From CACIAM-69d sp001698445 (GTDB lineage Bacteria; Cyanobacteriota; Cyanobacteriia; CACIAM-69d), in assembly GCF_043235035.1 (NCBI RefSeq), contig NZ_JAZAQF010000057.1, positions 1-64,000 of the forward strand: a stretch of DNA of 64,000 nt, read 5' to 3'. A program made the translations under genes and the position numbers. This document shows, in pieces, positions 43,592 through 50,947 of this stretch. Position 1 is the first letter of the stretch. Every line of letters starts with the position of its first letter. Under the pieces are notes generated by a model, which was not told where the DNA came from, made no database searches, and saw only the letters and a list, made by a program, of their open reading frames with translations.

Positions 43592-44917
43592 CTAGCCCTG
43601 GCCGTTTTCGTACAGCAAGGCGCGTTTGGGGCCGTGAATGGGGTCTTCGATGATGATCGTTTGGTCGCGGCTGGCTCCCAAGGAAACAATCGCGATCGGC
43701 ACGTCCATCAACTCCGCCAAAAACTTCAGGTAGTCCAGCGCCTGCTTGGGCAAATCTTCCAGGTTGCGGCAACCGCTGGTGGAAGTTTGCCAACCGGGCA
43801 GGGTTTCGTAAATCGGTTGGCACTTGGCAAATTGGTGCGACCCGGCGGGGAAATTGTCGCAGCGTTGGCCGTCAATTTCGTAGGCCACGCAAACTTTGAT
43901 TTCCGCCAGCTCATCCAACACGTCCAACTTGGTGATGGCCAAGCAATCCAGGCCATTGATCCGGGCGGCATAGCGGCCAATTACCGCATCAAACCAACCG
44001 CAACGACGCTTGCGGCCCGTGGTGGTGCCAAACTCGGCCCCCCGCTCGCCCAAATGTTCTCCGGTTTCGTCCAGGGCTTCCGTGGGGAAGGGGCCTTCGC
44101 CAACGCGGGTGGTGTAAGCCTTGGCCACGCCAATCACCCGATCGATGATTGTGGGGCCAACGCCTGCCCCAATGCAGGCTCCCCCAGCCACCGGATTGGA
44201 AGAGGTGACATAGGGATAGGTCCCGTGATCCAAGTCCAACAGGGTTCCCTGGGCCCCTTCAAACAGAACGTTCCGTTTTTGCTTCACCGCGTCGGCAATT
44301 TTGAGCGATGCGTCGATCACATGGGGCCGCAGTCGATCGCCATAGGCCAAATACTCTTCAATCACCGCTTCCGCGTCCAGCGGCGGCAGGTCGTAGAGCT
44401 TTTCGAGAATGACGTTCTTTTGGGCGATCGTCCAACGCAGCAAATCCGGCAGCGCCTCGCGATCGATCAAATCCATGACCCGGATGCCGGTACGCTCGGA
44501 TTTGTCGGCGTAGGTCGGGCCAATGCCGCGCCCTGTCGTCCCAATCTTGTAGTTACCGCGTTTTTCTTCGGATGCGCGATCGATCAGCCGGTGATAGGGC
44601 ATGGTCACATGGGCGGTTTCGGCAATCAAGAGATTGGCCGTCGAAACCCCCAGCGTTACGAGCTGATCGAGTTCTTCAATCAGCACTTGCGGATCAATGA
44701 CCGTGCCCGAGCCAATGATGCACTCGGTTTCGGGATACAAAATGCCAGACGGAATGAGGTGCAGCTTGAACACTTGGTCTTGAACAACGACCGTGTGTCC
44801 GGCATTGACCCCCCCTTGGTAGCGAACTACCACGTCGGCCGACCGACTGAGGAGATCTGTAATTTTGCCTTTGCCCTCGTCGCCCCACTGGGCCCCAATT
44901 ACAACGACGTTAGCCAA
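43592..44917 (-). CDS. purA: Adenylosuccinate synthetase
   Basis: The protein has 441 residues. It converts IMP, aspartate and GTP to adenylosuccinate, the first committed step to AMP. Motifs are VVVIGAQWGDEGKGKITDLL (GTP loop, catalytic Asp), GGVNAGHTVVV (catalytic His), GTTGRGIGPTYADK, FEGAQGTLLDLDHGTYPYVT and TTGRKRRCGWFD. The length is that of bacterial PurA. The start is ATG 44917. It is divergent from the adenosine deaminase-like gene across a 400-nt spacer, which puts AMP synthesis and nucleoside salvage side by side. A long open frame on the opposite strand is an antisense shadow. Confidence 0.97.
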   Translation of the reverse strand: MANVVVIGAQWGDEGKGKITDLLSRSADVVVRYQGGVNAGHTVVVQDQVFKLHLIPSGILYPETECIIGSGTVIDPQVLIEELDQLVTLGVSTANLLIAETAHVTMPYHRLIDRASEEKRGNYKIGTTGRGIGPTYADKSERTGIRVMDLIDREALPDLLRWTIAQKNVILEKLYDLPPLDAEAVIEEYLAYGDRLRPHVIDASLKIADAVKQKRNVLFEGAQGTLLDLDHGTYPYVTSSNPVAGGACIGAGVGPTIIDRVIGVAKAYTTRVGEGPFPTEALDETGEHLGERGAEFGTTTGRKRRCGWFDAVIGRYAARINGLDCLAITKLDVLDELAEIKVCVAYEIDGQRCDNFPAGSHQFAKCQPIYETLPGWQTSTSGCRNLEDLPKQALDYLKFLAELMDVPIAIVSLGASRDQTIIIEDPIHGPKRALLYENGQG

Positions 44918-45316
44918 CGGTTTAGCGGTGTTTGAGTTTACACAAACGACGATTATCAGGATCGAGGTGTAAAGGTGTCAACCGGGCGATCGAGGCGGTG
45001 ACTGGGTGAAATCGCTCGGGGGGATATAGGCTCGGGCGATCGCGCCCGATTTAATTTTCTTAAGCAACAATAAAAATATCGAAATGATCGTCGGTTCTTG
45101 GGCCCGATCGTCATTTTTCGAGGTGAGGTTGAAACGGTTGGTTTTCCGTTCCCCAATCGTCGTAGACAAGGGGCTTAAGCCCCTTGTTTCTCCCGGAATG
45201 ATCACGGTGGAATCGGGGTTTTGGGCAATTTGACGACCGGCCCAGGGCCCGATCGGGACGATTTCCAGCTTCGATCGCAACTGCTCGCAAGATTCAGTAC
45301 TCTCGGGGACGCTTCT
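44918..45316. other. Divergent spacer purA / adenosine deaminase with long palindrome
   Basis: It contains a perfect 22-nt palindrome at 45166-45187 whose centre is GGGGCTTAAGCCCC flanked by ACAA and TTGT. The opposite flank GTAGACAAG resembles dispersed cyanobacterial palindromes. Several CGATCG cores are present. No gene recognised. Confidence 0.55.
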
Positions 45317-46378
45317 ATGGCATTACATGCAGAACTGCATCGGCATTTGGGTGGTTCGGTCGTGCCTCGGGTGCTGTGGCGCTATTTTGAACGGCATCGA
45401 TCGGACTTAACGAGCCAATTTCCAGACTACGGGGCGTTTGAGGATTTCTACACCCGTCCTCGCAAAACCCTGGCGGAGTATTTGGAGCTGCACTCATTGG
45501 TGGAAAGTGTGCAAACTCAGGAAATGTTGCCCTATTTCATCTATCGCCTGATTCGGGGGGCTTACATTTTCGAAAATTTGGCCTATTTGGAGTTGCGCTA
45601 CACGCCCTATCTGCGCACCCCTGAGCATTTGCCAATGGGAGAGCGGATCGATCGAATGGCTGAGATTGTGCAAACGGTGGGCCAGGCCAGCCAGGTGGTG
45701 GATTGCCCGATCGTCACCAGCCAAATTTTATGTATGCATGTCAAGTTGCCCTATGAGGTGAATCGGGCGATCGTAAAGTTAGCAGCTCAGTCGGGGGACT
45801 ATGTTTGTGCGATCGACCTGGCGGGCGGTGACGATTTGTATGGCGATCGATTGCATGAGTGGATTGAGCTATACGAATTGGCGCGATCGCTGGGTCTCAA
45901 AACCACGGGCCATGTTTACGAAACTCCCATGGGGCAATGTCCCGACCTTTTACCGCTGTTGATGCGAATTGGCCATGGGATTCAAATTCCCTTGCAATAT
46001 CCTGAACTGCTGCCCGATTTGGCCCGCCGGGGACAATGTTTGGAAGTATGTCCCACCACCTATCTCAAAACGGGAACCATGAGCGATTTACGGGAACTGA
46101 AAACCGTGTTCGATCGCTGCTTTGAGGCAGGGGTTGAGATTGCCATTTGCACCGACAATGCGGGTCTGCATAATGTGCGGTTGCCCTTTGAATACGAAAC
46201 CCTGCTGACCTTGGATGTGATTGATTTTGAGCAACTGGAAGCCTGTCAAGAAGCAGCATTTCGCCATGCGTTTGCTTGGCCCCATAGTGCTCGCCCGGCG
46301 GCCGTTTTGGGCAGTTTGTTCGATCGCAAAATTCCGCGTGATCGGGTCAGCAACCAACCCCTAGGCGCTTTGGGTTAA
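45317..46378 (+). CDS. Adenosine deaminase-family metal hydrolase
   Basis: The protein has about 353 residues and an amidohydrolase fold. Metal and catalytic motifs are AELHRHLGGSVVP (HxH), TTGHVYE (His), MRIGHGIQIP (His) and ICTDNAGLHN (Asp). FIYRLIRGAYIFENLAYLEL and VCPTTYLKTGTM replace the segments seen in classical adenosine deaminase, so the true substrate may be another aminopurine, or an ADGF/adenine deaminase-like specificity. ATG 45317 (MALHAELHRH) is preferred over TTG 45221. The gene converges with radA, and both stop codons lie in a GGTTAA-containing repeat. Confidence 0.8.
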   Translation: MALHAELHRHLGGSVVPRVLWRYFERHRSDLTSQFPDYGAFEDFYTRPRKTLAEYLELHSLVESVQTQEMLPYFIYRLIRGAYIFENLAYLELRYTPYLRTPEHLPMGERIDRMAEIVQTVGQASQVVDCPIVTSQILCMHVKLPYEVNRAIVKLAAQSGDYVCAIDLAGGDDLYGDRLHEWIELYELARSLGLKTTGHVYETPMGQCPDLLPLLMRIGHGIQIPLQYPELLPDLARRGQCLEVCPTTYLKTGTMSDLRELKTVFDRCFEAGVEIAICTDNAGLHNVRLPFEYETLLTLDVIDFEQLEACQEAAFRHAFAWPHSARPAAVLGSLFDRKIPRDRVSNQPLGALG

Positions 46379-46380
46379 CA

Positions 46381-46419
46381 GCTCGGGTTAACAGCTTGGG
46401 TTAACAGCTTGGGTTAACC
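46381..46419. repeat. 13-nt tandem repeat x3 at convergent stop codons
   Basis: Units at 46381, 46394 and 46407, type GCTTGGGTTAACA; a related degenerate copy at 46367-46380 includes the TAA of the deaminase gene. The last unit contains the TAA of radA on the other strand, read from the self-complementary GGTTAACC. Confidence 0.88.
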
Positions 46420-47931
46420 CACTGGCTGCTCACTGAGATCGCTGGTTTCCGGATCAGGGGCGGCATCGGCCGCGGTCGATCGCGCCATGGCCGCCCCGAT
46501 CGCATCCACCAACCGCCCCACGGGAATCAGTTCCATTCCCCGAATTCGCACATCGGAACCCTTGGGCACGATCGCCCGTTTAAATCCCAATTTCGCGGCT
46601 TCCTTGAGCCGTAATTCCAGTTGGGAAACGGGACGCACTTGGCCACCCAAACCCACCTCGCCGATCAGCACCGTGCCCGGATCAACGATGCGATCGCGGA
46701 AACTGGCCACCAGGGCCACGGCCACACCCAAATCCGCCGCCGGTTCCTCCACGCTCAGGCCGCCGGAAGTGGACACGTAGGCATCGAGCCGAGAGAGGGG
46801 CACGCCCACCCGTTTTTCGAGCACCGCCAAAATTTGCAGCAGCCGGTTATATTCCATACCCGTGGTGACGCGGCGCGGCGAGGAATAGCTCGTGGGGCTG
46901 ACGAGGGCTTGCAGTTCCGCCACGATCGGACGGGTTCCTTCGCAGGCCACAATGGTCGCTGTGCCCGGCACTCGCTCATCTCGGTTACCCAAAAAGAGGG
47001 CGGAGGGGTTTGCAACTTCCAACAGCCCCCGATCGACCATTTCAAACACCCCCAATTCCTGAGTAGCGCCGAAACGATTTTTAACCGATCGCAACAGGCG
47101 AAAACTGGCAAATCGATCGCCCTCAAAATAGAGCACCGTATCTACCAAATGCTCCAGCACCTTGGGCCCGGCGATCGCCCCCTCCTTGGTCACATGGCCC
47201 ACCAGCAACATGGCCACATCCTGCCGCTTGGCCAGCCGCATCAGGGCCGAAGTACATTCCCGAACCTGGGCCACGGATCCCGGCGCAGAAGCCAGCGCGG
47301 GCAGATAAATCGCTTGCACACTGTCAATGATGGCGATGGCCGGTCGCAAGCTTTCAATTTCCGCCAAAATTGGCTCTAAATCCGTTTCCGGCAGCAGGTA
47401 CAGATCGGCGCGATCGTCCGGTGATTCCTCCGGGAGTTGGCCCGAGATCGGTTCCGCCGCCGGAGCCTGTACCCCCAATCGCTGGGCCCGCAGTTTCACC
47501 TGCTGTCCCGATTCTTCGGCACAAACGTAGAGTACCCGGCGCGATCGAGCCAGTTGGTTAGCCGTTTGCAACAGCAGGGTTGATTTGCCGATGCCCGGAT
47601 CGCCGCCAATTAACACCAAGGAGCCGGGCACAATTCCCCCGCCCAGGACTCGATCGAGTTCTCGAAACCCAGAAGCCCAGCGAGATCGGGGGCGATCGCG
47701 AATTTCGGCCAAGGTGCGAGCTGCGATCGGGCTGGCCGGCTCTTGGGGGCGAGATCCCTTGCGCGATCGGGTCGTGGCGGCCACGGCGGCCCGACCCGTG
47801 GTGCTGGGTTCCGGAGCCAACACCTCTTCCACCAAAGTGCCCCACTGGCCACAACTGGGACAGCGCCCGAACATTTGGGCCTCCACGCCTCCGCAGGCAC
47901 TGCAAACGTAGCGGGTTTTTACCTTCACCAT
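46414..47931 (-). CDS. radA: DNA repair protein RadA/Sms
   Basis: The protein has about 505 residues. RadA is a hexameric helicase-like ATPase that processes recombination intermediates. An N-terminal zinc finger CSACGGVEAQMFGRCPSCGQW (written once, C4 type), a RecA-like core with Walker A LIGGDPGIGKSTLLLQ and Walker B PAIAIIDSVQAIY, the RadA-specific VKNRFGATQELGVFEM, and a Lon protease-like C-terminal domain with DAYVSTSGGLSVEEPAADL and GEVGLGGQVRPVSQL are all present. ATG 47931 (MVKVKTRYVC) fits the family start; the frame is open 20 codons upstream. It is divergent from rpaB. Confidence 0.95.
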   Translation of the reverse strand: MVKVKTRYVCSACGGVEAQMFGRCPSCGQWGTLVEEVLAPEPSTTGRAAVAATTRSRKGSRPQEPASPIAARTLAEIRDRPRSRWASGFRELDRVLGGGIVPGSLVLIGGDPGIGKSTLLLQTANQLARSRRVLYVCAEESGQQVKLRAQRLGVQAPAAEPISGQLPEESPDDRADLYLLPETDLEPILAEIESLRPAIAIIDSVQAIYLPALASAPGSVAQVRECTSALMRLAKRQDVAMLLVGHVTKEGAIAGPKVLEHLVDTVLYFEGDRFASFRLLRSVKNRFGATQELGVFEMVDRGLLEVANPSALFLGNRDERVPGTATIVACEGTRPIVAELQALVSPTSYSSPRRVTTGMEYNRLLQILAVLEKRVGVPLSRLDAYVSTSGGLSVEEPAADLGVAVALVASFRDRIVDPGTVLIGEVGLGGQVRPVSQLELRLKEAAKLGFKRAIVPKGSDVRIRGMELIPVGRLVDAIGAAMARSTAADAAPDPETSDLSEQPVG

Positions 47932-48468
47932 TCGATCGTCTCCCCTTTGATCCGGCCCTTGTTGATCCAGCCCTTGGCCGCCGTTTTCCACCCCAATTGG
48001 TGCTGGTTCAATTCAGTGCTTCCAGCCCTCGAATGCCGTTGATTAGCCTCTGCCTTAGGATGGCAACCCCTAGAATGGCAACCCCCGGAAGGAGAATCCA
48101 CAAAAGCGCAACAAATTAAGAAATCTCTGCAATTGTTTCAATTTCGTTGCAACATTGCGACAAACACCCCGCTTGTTTTTAATAAAGGGTGCGTTCCCAA
48201 TCAGTTACAATTCCCGACTCCAAAGAACTGGAGTCAAATGCGCTCCCATCGCACATCAGAGTGGGTAATTTGTCAATCCATTTTGACGAAATCAACCCTC
48301 AACCTGCGCCGCGATCGACTGATAATCTCCAAAACGGAAGAGAAACGGCGGTTAGAATTGCCTCTTTAAATGTCCTCGGTACAATAAAGCGATAAAAGCC
48401 GAAAGATAGCGATTCAAAAACACGCAAAAGTTCACGCAGAAGTTAAAGCCATTGGAGGAGGCCTCTCC
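47932..48468. other. Divergent spacer radA / rpaB
   Basis: About 540 nt. It contains a 15-nt direct repeat (48056-48070, 48071-48085; type TAGGATGGCAACCCC), a 12-nt direct repeat (48421-48432, 48433-48444; type CACGCAAAAGTT) and a candidate rpaB promoter. No gene recognised. Confidence 0.5.
48358..48385 (+). promoter_or_regulatory. Candidate rpaB promoter
   Basis: TTGCCT (48358-48363) and TACAAT (48380-48385) are 16 nt apart, about 84 nt upstream of the rpaB start codon. A single GTTACAA half-site lies at about 48203, but no convincing paired HLR1 element (two GTTACAA-type repeats) is seen. Confidence 0.4.
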
Positions 48469-49197
48469 TTGGATAGTCACAAAGAAAAAATCCTGGTTGT
48501 TGACGACGAAGCCAGCATTCGCCGCATTCTAGAAACCCGCTTGTCCATGATTGGCTATGAGGTGGTCACGGCTGCCGATGGCGAAGAAGCCTTGGACGTG
48601 TTTCGGAAGGCGGGGCCGGATTTGGTGGTGTTGGATGTGATGATGCCGAAGCTGGATGGCTATGGCGTGTGCCAGGAACTCCGCAAGGAATCGGATATTC
48701 CGATCATTATGCTCACGGCGCTGGGCGATGTGGCCGATCGGATCACGGGTCTGGAATTGGGGGCCGATGATTATGTGGTGAAGCCCTTTTCGCCCAAGGA
48801 GTTGGAAGCTCGGATTCGCTCGGTGCTGCGGCGGGTGGACAAAAACCATGCCTCCGGAATTCCCAGCTCTGGCGTGATTCAGGTGGCCAACATCCGCATT
48901 GACACCAACAAGCGCCAGGTTTACAAGGGCGATGAGCGAATTCGGCTGACGGGAATGGAGTTTAGCCTGTTGGAGCTGTTGGTGTCGCGATCGGGCGAAC
49001 CGTTCTCGCGGGCAGAAATTTTGCAGGAAGTTTGGGGCTATACACCCGAGCGCCATGTGGACACCCGCGTGGTGGATGTGCATATTTCTCGACTGCGGGC
49101 CAAGCTGGAGGAAGACCCCAGCAATCCAGAACTAATCCTGACGGCGCGGGGCACGGGTTACCTGTTCCAACGCATTCTGGACGCAAACGAGGTTTAG
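48469..49197 (+). CDS. rpaB: Response regulator RpaB (Ycf27)
   Basis: An OmpR-family regulator of 242 residues that binds HLR1 elements and controls high-light and photosystem genes, normally with the kinase Hik33/NblS. Receiver domain: KILVVDDEASIRRILETRLS with the acidic pair, VVLDVMMPKLDGYG with the phosphorylated Asp, IIMLTALGD, and VKPFSPKELEARI with the conserved Lys. Winged helix: RLTGMEFSLLELLVSRSGEP, VWGYTPERHVDTRVVDVHIS and LILTARGTGYLFQ. Near identity of the first 60 residues to known RpaB makes the assignment firm. The start is TTG 48469 with GGAGG upstream at about 48454-48458. The ccb gene follows after 24 nt, probably in an operon. No histidine kinase is nearby. Confidence 0.95.
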   Translation: MDSHKEKILVVDDEASIRRILETRLSMIGYEVVTAADGEEALDVFRKAGPDLVVLDVMMPKLDGYGVCQELRKESDIPIIMLTALGDVADRITGLELGADDYVVKPFSPKELEARIRSVLRRVDKNHASGIPSSGVIQVANIRIDTNKRQVYKGDERIRLTGMEFSLLELLVSRSGEPFSRAEILQEVWGYTPERHVDTRVVDVHISRLRAKLEEDPSNPELILTARGTGYLFQRILDANEV

Positions 49198-49221
49198 GGG
49201 CCCGGCGGCCCCCAGGCAGCT

Positions 49222-49881
49222 ATGGCGCGATCGCAAACCAATCGTTGGCTGCAAAATTTGCCGATCGCGGTGGGCATGGCGATCGGGGTGGGGTTGTTTG
49301 TAAATCGGCTCTGGACTCCTCAAATCAGTGAGTGGCAGGCGCGATCGGACGTGGCCGGGACGATCGCCTGTGCTTTCTTAATTTTGACGGGGTTGCTCTG
49401 GCAGCGGGTGCAACCCAAGTTGCCGGACGCGGTGGAGCTAACGGGGCCGGAAGGGTTTGAGCTAGCGCCCAATCTCGATCGCCCGTTGCAGGTGGAACTG
49501 GCTTGGGCTTCCCACCTGTTGCTGACCAACACGGTGACCCGATCGGTGGTGGTTTACCAGGGCGATCGCACGGCTGGGCAAACGTTGCTTCGGCGCGGCG
49601 TTTTGGGCCCGCAAGCGATCGTCAAACCGGGGCCGATCGTCCAGCGGGCGATCGACAAACAGCAGCCGATCTATCTCGTGGATTTGAAGGTTTATCCCGG
49701 CCGCATTGAGTTTGACTATTTACCCGAAAATACCCAGGGCGTGATTGTGCAGCCTCTGGGCAATCGGGGCGTGTTGATTTTGGGAGCCAACGCCCCCCGC
49801 AGTTACACCAACCAAGACGAGCGCTGGATTGCGGGCATTGCTGATAAGCTCGCCAACTCGATCGAAGCCGCAACTTTGTGA
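49222..49881 (+). CDS. Cofactor assembly of complex C subunit B (CCB2/CCB4, DUF2930)
   Basis: The protein has 219 residues. Two N-terminal membrane helices (about 13-30 LPIAVGMAIGVGLFVNRLW and 44-60 AGTIACAFLILTGLLW) precede a soluble domain with PDAVELTGPEGFELAPN, VVVYQGDRTAGQTLLRRG, EFDYLPENTQGVIVQPLGN and DERWIAGIADKLANSIEA. This matches the CCB2/CCB4 family, which helps attach heme ci to cytochrome b6 of the b6f complex at the thylakoid membrane. The start is ATG 49222, 24 nt after rpaB. Confidence 0.85.
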   Translation: MARSQTNRWLQNLPIAVGMAIGVGLFVNRLWTPQISEWQARSDVAGTIACAFLILTGLLWQRVQPKLPDAVELTGPEGFELAPNLDRPLQVELAWASHLLLTNTVTRSVVVYQGDRTAGQTLLRRGVLGPQAIVKPGPIVQRAIDKQQPIYLVDLKVYPGRIEFDYLPENTQGVIVQPLGNRGVLILGANAPRSYTNQDERWIAGIADKLANSIEAATL

Positions 49882-50044
49882 GGCGTAGCAATGACTCGCG
49901 ATCAACGGTGGCTCGCAACCATGGGGAAGCGCTGTACGATCGTGACCATACCCTATTAAAGAACTAGCCCACATGGGGCAGCACGAGCGATGGAGCTAGT
50001 CTCTTACGGCCGGTAATACCTCATCCATCGATCGAGAGCGGGTT

Positions 50045-50665
50045 ATGGCATACAGCGACTTTAGTTTGGCTCAGGCGATCGACCAATTTTCCCTGGATCT
50101 ATACGATCGACCTCATCATTTTGCGCCCGTGCCGCCGATTCATCCGAGCGATCGCCTGCGGGAACTGCTGCAAGAAAATGTTCCTTTGGCCCTAGCCAGT
50201 AATACGAAAAAGGCCCGATCGGAATGGATTATTGCGCCTATCTTGGTGGAGCTGCGGCGACAACTGGCAGGGCAAATTAGCCTGTTTTCTGGGATTGATT
50301 TTGATATTGATCCGAGCTGTGGATTGAACGACCGTTGCGATTTTTTAGTGGCACGATCGCCCGAACTATTGCTCCTGAAATCACCTGTGACGGTATTGGT
50401 AGAAGCCAAGCGCGAAAACATCAATAGTGGTTTGGGGCAATGTGTGGCTGAAATGGTCGCAGCTTGGCGATTCAATCAGCAGGCCAATGATCCCATTTCC
50501 TCGGTTTATGGAGTGGTGACCACTGGAACCACTTGGAAGTTTTTAGGGCTACATGATCGCGACAGCAGACTAATTTTAGAAATTGATTTAGATGAGTATT
50601 ACCTCAATCAGCTCGATCGAATTCTCGGAATTTTGACGTTCTGTGTGACTGGCAAAGCCCCTTAA
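50045..50665 (+). CDS. Predicted PD-(D/E)XK-like protein of unknown function
   Basis: The protein has 206 residues. GLNDRCDFLVARSPELL and VTVLVEAKRENINSGLGQC have the spacing of a PD-(D/E)XK nuclease core (Asp, then E-x-K), followed by helical AEMVAAWRFNQQ and a strand pair SVYGVVTTGTTWKFLGL. Cyanobacteria have many such stand-alone proteins; neither a methylase nor a toxin partner is next to it. It may be a decayed or regulatory nuclease. The start is ATG 50045. Confidence 0.7.
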   Translation: MAYSDFSLAQAIDQFSLDLYDRPHHFAPVPPIHPSDRLRELLQENVPLALASNTKKARSEWIIAPILVELRRQLAGQISLFSGIDFDIDPSCGLNDRCDFLVARSPELLLLKSPVTVLVEAKRENINSGLGQCVAEMVAAWRFNQQANDPISSVYGVVTTGTTWKFLGLHDRDSRLILEIDLDEYYLNQLDRILGILTFCVTGKAP

Positions 50666-50757
50666 ATGGAAACCCCTAAGAGGATATTTGGATGTTTGAG
50701 AAGTGCTTTGGGGTACTGACACAGATTCATAAAAAACTCATAACAGATTCATCAATG

Positions 50758-50864
50758 CAGTAGCACAGCAGTCTTCGAGGGCTGGCTCGTCCCATTTCTC
50801 AACCAAAATTGATCAAGAATTGGAGGATTTTTGAACTCAGCCACTGAAGCTTGCTGTGCTACTG
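50758..50864. repeat. Inverted repeat pair downstream of rnj
   Basis: CAGTAGCACAGCA (50758-50770) and TGCTGTGCTACTG (50852-50864) are perfect 13-bp inverted repeats with partial extension beyond, separated by 81 nt. They lie between the stop of the PD-(D/E)XK gene and the stop of rnj (convergent genes). Could be a small MITE or a 3'-end structure. Confidence 0.65.
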
Positions 50865-50947
50865 GAGATTAGAAAATTAGAAATTGCCGCGATCGATCAG
50901 CAACTTTCAACAAATTGCAATCGATCAGCGGATTTCAGATGTTGGCC

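Noticed and set aside
43634..44935. 433-codon plus-strand frame opposite purA
   Set aside because: PurA is unambiguous on the minus strand; the frame is a codon-bias shadow.
46621..47379. 252-codon plus-strand frame opposite radA
   Set aside because: Shadow of radA, no motifs.
48190..48215. HLR1 (RpaB-binding) element upstream of rpaB
   Set aside because: Only one good GTTACAA half-site; the neighbouring copy is poor and the spacing is off.
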